NCBI RefSeq assembly: GCF_000454545.1 | Contig: NZ_CM002139.1 | Span: 961,899-1,025,898, forward strand | Direction: 5' to 3' | DNA from: Xanthomonas cassavae CFBP 4642 | GTDB lineage: Bacteria; Pseudomonadota; Gammaproteobacteria; Xanthomonadales; Xanthomonadaceae | DNA length: 64,000 nt | Shown here: positions 47,573-57,786 of the stretch, piece after piece | How the letters are laid out: each line of letters opens with the position of its first letter | Numbering within the stretch: position 1 is the first letter of the stretch | Translations under genes and position numbers: made by a program | The notes under the pieces: model-generated | Database searches by the model: none | Seen by the model: only the letters and a program-made list of their open reading frames with translations | What the model was told of the DNA's origin: nothing

Positions 47573-47603
47573 AAAACGCCACCGGGTGTTAGCCGGTGGC
47601 GTT
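47573..47603 (-). terminator. Terminator of the exported-protein gene
   Basis: An 11-bp stem AACGCCACCGG/CCGGTGGCGTT (47575-47585 with 47593-47603) is followed on the minus strand by TTTT. It is 27 bases past the stop codon of the gene ending at 47630. Confidence 0.8.
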
Positions 47604-47629
47604 GGGAAAACGTGTTTTCGATCAGTGAT

Positions 47630-48496
47630 TTACAGATCCTGCTCGTACCTGACGTACGGAACCGTACCGTCACTGTTGCTGTCGTTGTTGGGCGCGAAGG
47701 GATTCTTGCCGCGCGAGATGACGTTTTCGGCGCCGACGGTAAGCTGGCCGCTCCAGGGGGTGCGCCAGGTCAGACCCAGGCCCAGGCCCTCCCACTTCTT
47801 GGGCTGGCCGGGAACGTCCACCACACGGCCGATAACGTTGGCGCTGAAGGCGCCGTAGCCGCCGCCAACGCTCAAGGTCTTGCTGTCCCATTGGTCGGCA
47901 ATTGCCGGTGAGACGTCGGCCAACGGGACCAGCCGCGCACGGGCGTAGGTTCCGCCGATCGAGACGAAGCCCTCGCGGCCGATGTTCTTCTGGCCGAACA
48001 CGGTCAGATCATTCTGTTCGACGCGCGTCAGCGGTGCCTTGCCGGCGCCGATCAGCCAGGCGGGCAGGGTGTCGCGACCGGTGCCGGCAGTGACGCCGAC
48101 ACGGCCACCAGCGCGGTTGAAGCCCAGCGTTCCGGAAACACGACGCGACGCGGCGGCGCTGTCTTCCTCGTCGTCGCCGATGCCGGCCAGCAGGCAATGA
48201 CTGGCCAACCCGCTGATATTGGTGCCGCGGCTGCTGTTGCAAAGCAGGCCCAGCGAATCGCCGGAGGTCAGGCCGAACGCCGCATCCAGCGAGTTGCGAC
48301 CGAAGTGCCAGCGCGCGCCGGCCTTCTGCTCACCGGTGGGCTCTAGATACAGGAACGCCTCGACCTTGCCGCTCCCCTTGTTCCACACCGGCAGGATCGT
48401 GCTTTCGCGCACTTGCTGCGCCGACTGCGCGTGCACACCCGTGGCTGCCGCAAGGGCAACCAGCAAAGCGAGCGGAAGGCGCAGAAGGTGTCGCAT
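47630..48496 (-). CDS. Exported protein of unknown function, beta-strand rich
   Basis: The product is 288 residues. A signal peptide (MRHLLRLPLALLVALAAATG) ends at VHAQ. The mature part alternates Gly and hydrophobic residues, as in small outer-membrane barrels (RWHFGRNSLDAAFGLTSG, LTVGAENVISRGKNPF). It ends VRYEQDL. A single Cys pair (LLCN, HCLL) could form a disulfide. I do not recognise a named family. It lies between a TonB receptor gene and hslO in the same orientation as both, but with its own terminator. Confidence 0.75.
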   Translation of the reverse strand: MRHLLRLPLALLVALAAATGVHAQSAQQVRESTILPVWNKGSGKVEAFLYLEPTGEQKAGARWHFGRNSLDAAFGLTSGDSLGLLCNSSRGTNISGLASHCLLAGIGDDEEDSAAASRRVSGTLGFNRAGGRVGVTAGTGRDTLPAWLIGAGKAPLTRVEQNDLTVFGQKNIGREGFVSIGGTYARARLVPLADVSPAIADQWDSKTLSVGGGYGAFSANVIGRVVDVPGQPKKWEGLGLGLTWRTPWSGQLTVGAENVISRGKNPFAPNNDSNSDGTVPYVRYEQDL

Positions 48497-48615
48497 ACCG
48501 GAGATCAGACCCAGGGGTGGTTGTTAAGTTCCCGAGAGCGGGCAGGGAGCATGCTAGGGTGTTTATGATTATTTAACAAGTAGTCACGTTCCCCGGAACG
48601 CACCCGTAATGCGAT

Positions 48616-49506
48616 CTATTGCAACCGTTCCGGCGCCTGCTGGGAGGGCTGCGCTGCACTGAAAAGTACGGCCAGATCGGTCAACGGAAAGTGATACTCA
48701 CGGCCGCAGAATTCGCAACGCACGTCCACGCTGCCGGTCTCTTGTGCGGCGGCGCGGGCCTCATCCTCGCCCAACGACTGCAGCATCGAGGCGACCCGTT
48801 CGCGCGAGCAGGAGCAGCCGAAACTGAGCGGCTTGCCGCCCATCAACTGGGTCTGTTCGTCGTGGAACAGGCGGTGCAGCAGGTCGTCGCCGGCGACCGA
48901 CAACAGCTCCGGGGCGCCGAGCGTGTCGAACAGGGCGCCGATGCGGGTCCAGCCGTCGGCATCGCCTTCGTCGCCGGGCAGCTTCTGCAGCAGCAGGCCG
49001 GCGGCCTGCTCCGGGCCGGCCGCCAGCAACAGGCGGGTCGGCAGTTGTTCGGACTGCTGGAAGTAGGTTTCGAAGGCTTCGGCCAGCTCCGGGGCCTGCA
49101 TCGCGACCAGACTCTGGTAGCGCTGCGGTTCGCGTGGGTCCAGGCCTGGGTTTTCGATGGTGATCGCCAGCAGGGCGGCCTCGCCCAACTCGCGCAGGTC
49201 GGTCGGCGCATCGGCGCCGTCGGCCAGTTGCACGATGCCGCGCAAGGTGCCGGCGGCGGTGCATTCGGCAAACAGGGTGCGCAGCGTGTCGTTGCCGCGC
49301 AGTTGCACGGACAGGCGCCCGTCCACCTTGGTGTGGCCGGTGAACAGGGCAGCCGCCACGGCGGCTTCGCCGAGCAGCTGGCGCGCGGCTGGCGGGTACT
49401 CGGCGGCGCCCTGGATGTCGTGCCAGGCCTTGGTCAGACGCACATGGACTCCGCGCACGCCGGCGGCAGGCAGCAGGAAACGGGAAAGCTGATCGTGATC
49501 GGTCAT
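48616..49506 (-). CDS. hslO: Redox-regulated chaperone Hsp33
   Basis: The product is 296 residues. The Hsp33 fold ends in the zinc-binding redox switch: [10 protein letters not shown] near residue 230 and [10 protein letters not shown] near 265, i.e. CxC-x(about 30)-CxxC. The N-terminus [14 protein letters not shown] is typical. It becomes an active holdase when oxidised and unfolded under peroxide or hypochlorite stress. It is divergent from mtgA with 75 bases between. Confidence 0.96.
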   Translation of the reverse strand: MTDHDQLSRFLLPAAGVRGVHVRLTKAWHDIQGAAEYPPAARQLLGEAAVAAALFTGHTKVDGRLSVQLRGNDTLRTLFAECTAAGTLRGIVQLADGADAPTDLRELGEAALLAITIENPGLDPREPQRYQSLVAMQAPELAEAFETYFQQSEQLPTRLLLAAGPEQAAGLLLQKLPGDEGDADGWTRIGALFDTLGAPELLSVAGDDLLHRLFHDEQTQLMGGKPLSFGCSCSRERVASMLQSLGEDEARAAAQETGSVDVRCEFCGREYHFPLTDLAVLFSAAQPSQQAPERLQ

Positions 49507-49581
49507 GGAGACATCGGACGTAAGGGACGCCGGTTGCCGGATAATGCGGCAGGCATCGGGATTGAAGGTCGAAGTGAACTA

Positions 49582-50319
49582 ATGGGGACGGATGCATTGG
49601 ATGGCAAGCAGGGGGCGCCACCGCGGCGCAGACGCTGGCTGCGCTGGCTATTGGCCGCACCGCTGCTGTTTGCCGCCGCGAGCGTGTTGCAGGTGCTGGT
49701 GCTGCGGGTGATCGATCCGCCGATCAGCAGCATGATGGTGGGGCGCTATCTGGAAGCGTGGGGCGCGGGCGACGTCGGGTTTTCCCTGCATCAGCAGTGG
49801 CGCGACTACGAGAAGATCGCCGCCAGCCTGCCGATCTCGGTGGTGGCGGCAGAGGATCAGCAGTTCCCGATGCATCATGGGTTCGATCTGCAGGCCATCG
49901 AAAAGGCGCGCGATCACAATGCGCGCGGCGGGCGGGTGCGTGGCGCAAGCACGATCAGCCAGCAGGTCGCCAAGAATGTGTTCCTGTGGCAGGGCCGCAG
50001 CTGGCTGCGCAAGGGCCTGGAGGCCTGGTACACGGTGCTGATCGAATTGTTATGGCCAAAGCAGCGCATTCTGGAGATGTATCTCAACGTGGCCGAGTTC
50101 GGCGACGGCGTGTATGGCGTGCAGGCGGCTGCCCGGCAGTTCTGGGGCAAGGACGCGGCCGGGCTGTCGCCGACCGAGTCGGCGCGTCTGGCTGCGGTGC
50201 TGCCATCGCCGCGGCGCTATGACGCGCGGCGCCCGGGCGCCTACGTGCAGCGGCGCACGGCGTGGATCCAGCGGCAGGCACGCCAGCTGGGCGGCGCGGC
50301 CTATCTGCAGACCAAGTGA
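49582..50319 (+). CDS. mtgA: Monofunctional biosynthetic peptidoglycan transglycosylase MtgA
   Basis: The product is 245 residues. One N-terminal membrane helix is followed by a GT51 domain. [16 protein letters not shown] near residue 90 has the catalytic Glu, [20 protein letters not shown] is motif 2, and [20 protein letters not shown] is motif 3. It polymerises glycan strands from lipid II at the inner membrane. The long open frame upstream is antisense to hslO and is not part of the gene. Confidence 0.95.
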   Translation: MGTDALDGKQGAPPRRRRWLRWLLAAPLLFAAASVLQVLVLRVIDPPISSMMVGRYLEAWGAGDVGFSLHQQWRDYEKIAASLPISVVAAEDQQFPMHHGFDLQAIEKARDHNARGGRVRGASTISQQVAKNVFLWQGRSWLRKGLEAWYTVLIELLWPKQRILEMYLNVAEFGDGVYGVQAAARQFWGKDAAGLSPTESARLAAVLPSPRRYDARRPGAYVQRRTAWIQRQARQLGGAAYLQTK

Positions 50320-50321
50320 GC

Positions 50322-51368
50322 ATGAGCACGATCGACACCAGCGCCGCCCCTGCCATCGCCGAGCGCCTTACCGTGGTGATTGCAGCCTATAACGAGGAAA
50401 CCAGCATCCCGTTGTTGCATCCACGGCTATGCGCGGTGCTGGCACAGCTGCATGGGCTGCAGACGCAGGTGCTGTATGTCGATGACGGCAGCACCGACGG
50501 TACCTGGGACGTCTTGCAGGCGCTGGTGCAGGCCGATGCGCGGGTGGGCGCGGTGCGGCTATCGCGCAATTTCGGCAAGGAAGTGGCGATTTCCGCGGGC
50601 CTGGATCATGTGCTGCCCGGCGCGGTCGTCCTGCTCGATGCCGATGGACAGGACCCGCCGGAACTGATCCCGGAGTTCGTCGCGCTGTGGCGAGCGGGCT
50701 ACGACAATATCTTCGGAACACGCGTGTTCCGCGAGGGCGAGAGCTGGATCAAACGCAGTGCCGCCCATGCGTTCTATCGGGTGATCCGGCGCCTGTCGCG
50801 CACGCCGATTCCCGCCGACACCGGCGATTTTCGCCTGCTGTCGCCGCGGGTGGTGCAGGCCTTGCAGCAATTGCGCGAGCGGCATCGTTTCATGAAGGGC
50901 TTGTTCGGCTGGGTGGGGTTTCGTCAGGTGGCGCTGCCATACCGACGCGCGCCGCGCCTGTCCGGGATCAGCAAGTTCACGGTCTGGCGGTTATGGAATT
51001 TTGCGCTGGACGGCATCACCAGTTTTTCCACGGTGCCGCTGCGGGCAGCGACCTATCTGGGCCTGCTGACGGCGCTGGCGGCGTTCCTGTTCGGGGGCTG
51101 GGTGATGATCAAGGCGGCGCTGGTGGGCGACCCGGTCGCAGGCTGGCCGACGATGATGTCGGTGATCCTGTTCCTGGGCGGCATCCAGCTGATTGCGCTG
51201 GGCCTGATCGGGGAATACCTGGGCCGGTTGTACGACGAGGCCAAGCAGCGTCCGCTCTATCTGGTCGATACCCAGCGCGGCGCGGTGGGAGTAGGCTGCG
51301 ATCACCAGACCAAGCGCAGAGCGGGCCATGCAGACCGTACGACAGCTGTTGGGGACCAAGCCGGTTGA
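50322..51368 (+). CDS. GtrB/DPM-type family 2 glycosyltransferase
   Basis: The product is 348 residues. The GT-A domain has TVVIAAYNEETSIPLL, VLYVDDGSTDGTWDVL (DxD-like metal site), LLDADGQDPPELIPEF and GDFRLLSPRVV. Two C-terminal transmembrane helices (about 235-260 and 275-300) end in IGEYLGRLYDEAKQRPLYLV. This class moves a sugar from a nucleotide donor to undecaprenyl phosphate. It starts 2 bases after mtgA, which suggests an operon. The last 25 residues after LYLVDT look unconserved and overlap the next gene by 41 bases. Confidence 0.9.
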   Translation: MSTIDTSAAPAIAERLTVVIAAYNEETSIPLLHPRLCAVLAQLHGLQTQVLYVDDGSTDGTWDVLQALVQADARVGAVRLSRNFGKEVAISAGLDHVLPGAVVLLDADGQDPPELIPEFVALWRAGYDNIFGTRVFREGESWIKRSAAHAFYRVIRRLSRTPIPADTGDFRLLSPRVVQALQQLRERHRFMKGLFGWVGFRQVALPYRRAPRLSGISKFTVWRLWNFALDGITSFSTVPLRAATYLGLLTALAAFLFGGWVMIKAALVGDPVAGWPTMMSVILFLGGIQLIALGLIGEYLGRLYDEAKQRPLYLVDTQRGAVGVGCDHQTKRRAGHADRTTAVGDQAG

Positions 51369-51756
51369 AGTATTCGCCGTTGCGGCAGACGCTGCAGTGA
51401 TCGAGGCGATCCGCCTGATGGCCGAGAGGGGCATCGGCGCGGTGTTGGTGATGGACGGGCCACGCCTGGTCGGCATCGTGTCCGAGCGCGATTACGCGCG
51501 CAAGGTGGTGCTACGCGATCGCGCCTCATCGACCACCAGCGTTGCCGACATCATGAGCACTCAGGTGGTGACAGTGTCGCCGTCGGAAACGGTGGAGCGC
51601 TGCATGCAGTTGATGACCGACGGACGCTTCCGCCATCTGCCGGTGGTCGACAACGGCCGCGTGCAGGGCGTGATTTCCATCGGCGATCTGGTCAAGGCGG
51701 TGATCGAAAACCAGCAGCGCGATATCGATCAGTTGCAGCGTTACATCGCCAGCTAG
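51328..51756 (+). CDS. CBS-domain protein
   Basis: The product is 142 residues and consists of two CBS motifs forming one Bateman module. They are TKPVEVFAVAADAAVIEAIR through GIVSERDYARKVVLR and VADIMSTQVVTVSPSETVER through GVISIGDLVKAVI. Such stand-alone modules bind adenine nucleotides. Its start lies inside the tail of the glycosyltransferase gene. Partner and role are unknown. Confidence 0.9.
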   Translation: MQTVRQLLGTKPVEVFAVAADAAVIEAIRLMAERGIGAVLVMDGPRLVGIVSERDYARKVVLRDRASSTTSVADIMSTQVVTVSPSETVERCMQLMTDGRFRHLPVVDNGRVQGVISIGDLVKAVIENQQRDIDQLQRYIAS

Positions 51757-52109
51757 GGCCGTGCCGGCGACGTTCCCTGCGTCTTGTCCTGAACGCTGTT
51801 GATCGACATAGCTCGAGAAGTGTGGCGAGCAGACAGATCAGCTTTGAAGCGTTTGATCTGCGGCCTGGTCGCAAGGGTTAGTTGAGATGGTAGTGGTGCA
51901 TCGCTCTCAATAAAACAGCCAGCAAACACTCTGGTGCGGTGTTCTCGACGCTGTGAGTTTGCCGCAAGGACCCATCGAGAGGGTCGGTGTGCATGGTGCA
52001 AGCAGTGCATGCCGTGCAGTCTTCAGAGGACTGCGGTCTGATCAACTCCTTTCGATCATCGCTACAGCGCTGGACAGGCCTGCTGGCGGCCCAAAGTGCG
52101 GTAGTGCAC
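51757..52109. other. Intergenic region
   Basis: 353 bases between convergent genes. A small hairpin GCAGTC-N7-GACTGC near 52016-52034 is the only structure noticed. No gene supported. Confidence 0.35.
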
Positions 52110-54065
52110 CTACTTTGCGAACTTGCCGCCGCAGTCGCTGTCCTTGCCCGGGCCGGGTTCGAAGGTGGCGAGCAGCGCGGCGGGCGGAGCAATGCTGCCC
52201 AGGGCAATGGCGATCGCACCGCGCACGCCCAGAGCCTTGAAGTCGGGGCGGAACGTCGGGTCCTTGAACGTGCCGGCGATGCGCAGCGGCGAGCGCAGGC
52301 TCAGGATGCTGCGGTCCTTCGGGCGCGGGCGCAGCAGCAGATCGAGTGTTTCGTTCTTCAGGCTGATGTTGCCTTCGCCAACGATGATGGTATCGGTACT
52401 GTCGAAGGCCAGGGCGCGCGATTGCATCAGGCCGTCCTGCACGTCGAAGTCGCCGAAGATGCAGCGCACCGGAATCTGCCGGTCCTTGGTGATCAGGTAT
52501 TTCAGCGATTCGGCGATGTCCAGCCCGGCCAGCTCCATGATCAGGTTGCCGACGTGGCCGCGGCCCATGCCCACGCCGATCGAGCCATCGGCGCTGCCAA
52601 GCATCGCGGCGATGGAGTTGCCGCGACCACGCAGGTCCAGGTCGCCGCCGATGGCACCGGAGGCTTGCTTGGCCAGGGTGGCATCGGGAAACAGCCGATC
52701 CAGCCGAATTCCGCGGATGCCGGCCTTCAGGTGCGTGGCGATCACGTCATTGCGCGCGTCCATGCGGATGGTGGAGCGGATGTCGCCGCCGGCCACGCCG
52801 AAATTCAGCGGCTCCAGCTGCAGCAGTCCGTCTTTCAGGTTCAGCGAGGCATCCATGTCATCCAGCGGCCAGGATGGCGCATTGATGCGATGCGCGCGCC
52901 AGCGCACCTGCGCATCCATGGCACGCAGCTTGGACAGGTCGTACGGCGTGGTGGGCAGGATGCGCGCGCTGGCGGCAAGCTGGCTGGCCTGCTTCTTCTG
53001 TTGCGCATTGGCCGATTCGTCCGCGCCGGTCTTGGGCGGTGCGCCGATGAAGCCGGCCAGGTCATCGAAATCCAGACGTTTTGAGGTCAGGTCTGCGCGT
53101 AGGAACGGGCGTTTGTTACGTAGGTCGATCTCGGCGGTGCCGGACAGGTCGCTGTCGCCGGCAGTGCCGGTGAATGTCTCATAGCGCCACACATCGCCAT
53201 CGCGCCGCAGCCGGCCATCCAGCGCATATGGCGGGGTAGAGGGCATGGCAACACCGGTCAGCGGATACAGGTCCTGCATGTCCTGGCCGCGCAACGCCAT
53301 CTGCAGGTCGAACATGCGAAACTGGAAAGGATTGGTCAGGGTGCCACGCACATGCGTGCGGGTTGCGCCGGCGCGGCCCCGCAGATCGATGCGGAACGGA
53401 TGCTCGCTCTGGCTCAGTTCCAGCGGCGATGCGGTATCGCCCTTCAGCGTAAAGGGATAACCCTTCCAGCGGCCCTTGCCCTCGATGCCGATCGGCGCGG
53501 CGCGCTGGTCGCTGCGTGGTGGCGCCAGGCTATTGATCGCCACGTCGATGTCCGAGCGGCTGGCGTCGTCGATGTAGCGCAGCCGCCCGTCGGTCACCAG
53601 TAACCGCCCCAGGCGCGGCATGCTGCCGTCGCCGTCGCCGCTATCCAATACCCAGTTGCCGGGATGGCTGTCGTTGCCGGCCTCGAGCAGCACATTGGGG
53701 CGGTCGAGACGAATTTCCGGCAGGCGGACCTTGCCACGCAGCAGCGGCCATAGCTCCACATCGATCTCGGCCGCGTTCAGTTCCGCCATCGCACCGCGTC
53801 TTGACCAGATGGCGTTGCCCAGTTGCAGCGATTGGCCGCGGATGGTAGTGGTGCGACCCAGGTCCACGTCCAGATGACCGAGATGAAACGCACGACCGGT
53901 CTTTGCGCTGACGGCGCGCTCGACCGGCCCACGCAACCAGTTCCAGTCAAACAGGATCAGGAAGATGATCACCAGGCCGGCCACAATGCCAAGCCCGATC
54001 AGCCAGCGTCGTCGACGCGGTGGGCGGGAGGTGCGAGGACCGGTGGCATGAGTCACGTTGTTCAC
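52110..54065 (-). CDS. AsmA-family protein
   Basis: The product is 651 residues. One N-terminal transmembrane helix (WLIGLGIVAGLVIIFLILF, after a basic RRRRR stretch) is followed by the AsmA N-terminal motif LRGPVERAVSAKTGRAFHLG and a long periplasmic beta-rich repeat region. The C-terminal AsmA-like part includes GRGNSIAAMLGSADGSIGVG and TLDLLLRPRPKDRSI. AsmA-like proteins bridge the periplasm and are linked to phospholipid transport and outer-membrane homeostasis. No tight operon partner. Confidence 0.9.
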   Translation of the reverse strand: MNNVTHATGPRTSRPPRRRRWLIGLGIVAGLVIIFLILFDWNWLRGPVERAVSAKTGRAFHLGHLDVDLGRTTTIRGQSLQLGNAIWSRRGAMAELNAAEIDVELWPLLRGKVRLPEIRLDRPNVLLEAGNDSHPGNWVLDSGDGDGSMPRLGRLLVTDGRLRYIDDASRSDIDVAINSLAPPRSDQRAAPIGIEGKGRWKGYPFTLKGDTASPLELSQSEHPFRIDLRGRAGATRTHVRGTLTNPFQFRMFDLQMALRGQDMQDLYPLTGVAMPSTPPYALDGRLRRDGDVWRYETFTGTAGDSDLSGTAEIDLRNKRPFLRADLTSKRLDFDDLAGFIGAPPKTGADESANAQQKKQASQLAASARILPTTPYDLSKLRAMDAQVRWRAHRINAPSWPLDDMDASLNLKDGLLQLEPLNFGVAGGDIRSTIRMDARNDVIATHLKAGIRGIRLDRLFPDATLAKQASGAIGGDLDLRGRGNSIAAMLGSADGSIGVGMGRGHVGNLIMELAGLDIAESLKYLITKDRQIPVRCIFGDFDVQDGLMQSRALAFDSTDTIIVGEGNISLKNETLDLLLRPRPKDRSILSLRSPLRIAGTFKDPTFRPDFKALGVRGAIAIALGSIAPPAALLATFEPGPGKDSDCGGKFAK

Positions 54066-54119
54066 GTGCGCATGGTTGGCGATGGCTCGTGCAGAGCGCG
54101 CGAACGCCCGCCACGACGC

Positions 54120-54764
54120 TCACATCACCTGTTCGATCACCGCAACGAAGTGGCAGGCGCTACCGGCAAGCACGAACAGGTGCCAGATCGCATGGAAGTA
54201 ACGCTGGGTGTCGCGCTGGTAGAAGTAGGTGCCCAGGGTGTAGAACAGCCCGCCGGCTAGCAGCCAGCACAACGACCAGGTGTCGACCGAGCGTAGCAGT
54301 GGCTGGATCGCCACGATGATCAGCCAGCCCATGGCCAGATACAGGATCGTCGACAGCAACCGGAAGCGGCCGGTGAAGAACAGCTTGAAGATCACCCCGG
54401 CGGCGGCGATCGTCCAGATGGCCGCAAACAAACCCCAGCCCCACGGGCCACGCAGGTTGATCAGCGTGAACGGGGTATAGGTGCCGGCGATCAGTAGATA
54501 GATCGCGCAATGATCCAGCACCTGCAGGCGCGCCTTGGCGCCTGGATGCGCGATGGCATGGAACAGCGTGGAGGCGACGTAGAGCAACACCAGCGTGGCA
54601 CTGAACACGATGGAGGTGGCCAGCTGCCAGCCATCGCCGTAGATGGCGGCCAGCGTGATCAGCACCGAACCACCGGCCAGGGCGGCGATGGCGCCCAGGC
54701 CGTGGGTCACGGCACTGGCAATTTCGTCGCGCAGGTCGGTCGAGGGGGAAGCGTCTGCGTTCAT
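54120..54764 (-). CDS. Hemolysin III / YqfA-family membrane protein (PAQR type)
   Basis: The product is 214 residues from MNADASPST (54764); the frame opens 6 codons earlier. There are seven transmembrane helices. The family metal residues are present: ASTLFHAIAH near residue 70, LLIAGTYTPF and YFHAIWHLFVL near the end. Members are related to PAQR hydrolases and affect membrane homeostasis; haemolytic activity is rarely shown. Confidence 0.9.
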   Translation of the reverse strand: MNADASPSTDLRDEIASAVTHGLGAIAALAGGSVLITLAAIYGDGWQLATSIVFSATLVLLYVASTLFHAIAHPGAKARLQVLDHCAIYLLIAGTYTPFTLINLRGPWGWGLFAAIWTIAAAGVIFKLFFTGRFRLLSTILYLAMGWLIIVAIQPLLRSVDTWSLCWLLAGGLFYTLGTYFYQRDTQRYFHAIWHLFVLAGSACHFVAVIEQVM

Positions 54765-54839
54765 TACAAAAAGGTACCGCAACTGCGAGCAGTTCGCATT
54801 GCCGTCCGTGACGTAAGCATGTTGCGGTTCAAGCGCGGG

Positions 54840-56444
<1,605 letters not shown>

Positions 56445-56563
56445 GGGCGGGGCGCGCCCGGTCGGACGCCTGCGGAAACTGAGGAAGCCGGTGATTATAG
56501 CGGCTTCGGCGAGGCTGGCCTTGCTGGCTGGCGGCCGAACCCGCGAGGTCCGGCCGGCGCCGC

Positions 56564-57493
56564 TCAGGGAGCTGGCGAGGGAAACCGCAGTTCGCCCTGC
56601 GGCCCCAGCATGCGGAACGGCACCGAGACCAGTTGCAGGCCGGCATTGCGCTGAACCGAGAAGTGCAGGTGCGCCGCGGTGCTGTAGCCGGTATTGCCTG
56701 AGGCGCCGAGCCGCTCGCCGACGCCGACCCGCTGGCCGAGCCGCACCGCCACGCCGCCCGGCGCGAGGTGGGCGTACAACGCCGTGCTGCCGTCGGCGTG
56801 CAGTAGCCGCACCAGGTTGCCGCCCCCGGCAGCAGGGTCGGCGGCGTTGCCATCGGTTACGTCCTGGCGCAGCTCCATCACCACGCCCTCGCGCGCGGCC
56901 AGCACCGGCGTGCCCTGCGGCAGGGCGAAGTCCACCGCATACCAGTTGGGCAGGTCGGCGTGGCTGAAGCGCCCGCCGTAGCCCTGATCCACCTGCACCG
57001 GCCGGTCGCGGAAGGGCAATCGATAGCGCACCGGCTGGGGCCGGGCCTGCGGGTCGCCGGCAATCACCTCCAGCCTGAGGCCCAGCCCGGCCAGGGTGCG
57101 TTGGCTGCTGGCCGGATAGAGCCGGGCGAGCAGGCGGCGTTCGTGTGCCGCCAGCAGCGGCGTCAGCGGCAACTGCGGCACCGCGCGGTAATCCTCGCTG
57201 GACGGCGCGCTCAGCCGAACCTGTGCAGGCCCGGCCAGCGGATTGCTGACCCAGACCAGATAGACCGGCGCCTGCCATTCCAGCTGCAGCGCCGGCCCGG
57301 CGCTGGTCGGCGTAGGGAGCGGTTGCGTGGGGGTGGGAGGCAGTGCCGCAGCGCGTGGCCAGTGCCAGCGCTGCTGCGCGCTGGTGGCGGCCGCGGGCAA
57401 CAGCAGCGCCACGGCAAGCGTTGCGCAGATCGTGGGAATGAGGCAGCGAGACAGACGATGGGGCACGCGATCGAGCCAGGCGAAAGGGCGCAA
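56564..57493 (-). CDS. M23 (LytM) family peptidase, exported
   Basis: The product is 309 residues. A signal peptide (about 1-40) and Pro-rich linker ([15 protein letters not shown]) precede a beta-rich domain. The C-terminal LytM domain has the zinc motifs [14 protein letters not shown] and AAHLHFSVQ (HxH). It probably cuts peptidoglycan cross-links or activates amidases. Both zinc motifs are complete, so catalytic activity is expected. Divergent from the met operon. Confidence 0.9.
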   Translation of the reverse strand: MRPFAWLDRVPHRLSRCLIPTICATLAVALLLPAAATSAQQRWHWPRAAALPPTPTQPLPTPTSAGPALQLEWQAPVYLVWVSNPLAGPAQVRLSAPSSEDYRAVPQLPLTPLLAAHERRLLARLYPASSQRTLAGLGLRLEVIAGDPQARPQPVRYRLPFRDRPVQVDQGYGGRFSHADLPNWYAVDFALPQGTPVLAAREGVVMELRQDVTDGNAADPAAGGGNLVRLLHADGSTALYAHLAPGGVAVRLGQRVGVGERLGASGNTGYSTAAHLHFSVQRNAGLQLVSVPFRMLGPQGELRFPSPAP

Positions 57494-57560
57494 GTATGCG
57501 GCCGGTCACCGCGCGCAGTGGTATCGGATGAAAATATATCTCTCCATCCGCATGAAGCGA

Positions 57561-57589
57561 TTGACATCGTAAAAAGGCGGTGGCATCGT
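57561..57589 (+). promoter_or_regulatory. Promoter of the met operon
   Basis: TTGACA at 57561-57566, a 17-base spacer, then CATCGT at 57584-57589. The implied start site near 57596 coincides with the first base pair of the riboswitch, which supports both assignments. Confidence 0.65.
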
Positions 57590-57594
57590 AGCCT

Positions 57595-57715
57595 CACCAT
57601 CGAGACCGGCGGAGGGACAGGCCCTTTGATGCCGGGGCAGCCAGCGGAGCGCGCAAGCGCCCGCGTTTGGTGCCAAATCCTGCGGGGGACCTCCGCGTCC
57701 GCCGAAAGATGGTTC
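57595..57715 (+). ncRNA. SAM-I (S-box) riboswitch
   Basis: The S-box core is readable in order: P1 5' strand CCATC (57597-57601), the kink-turn segment GAGACCGGCGGAGGGACAGG, GCCCTTTGATGCCGGGGCAG, and a P3 hairpin near 57650. GGTGCCAAATCCTGCGGG follows, then CCGCCGAAAGATGG whose GATGG (57708-57712) closes P1. It lies directly upstream of the methionine genes. SAM binding should stabilise P1 and lower expression. I recall that the equivalent Xanthomonas campestris element was reported to sense uncharged initiator tRNA as well as SAM. There is no T-tract after it, so control is probably at translation. Confidence 0.93.
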
Positions 57716-57786
57716 GACTCGTGCCTTGCGCACGTCGAACGCGAGCTCCCGCGAAGCTCGATGGCCGATCCACCCCGGATATCGCC

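Noticed and set aside
57708..57725. tRNA-like T-loop GGTTCGACTC
   Set aside because: No acceptor, D or anticodon arms fit around it. The bases belong to the end of the SAM-I riboswitch and the hairpin after it.
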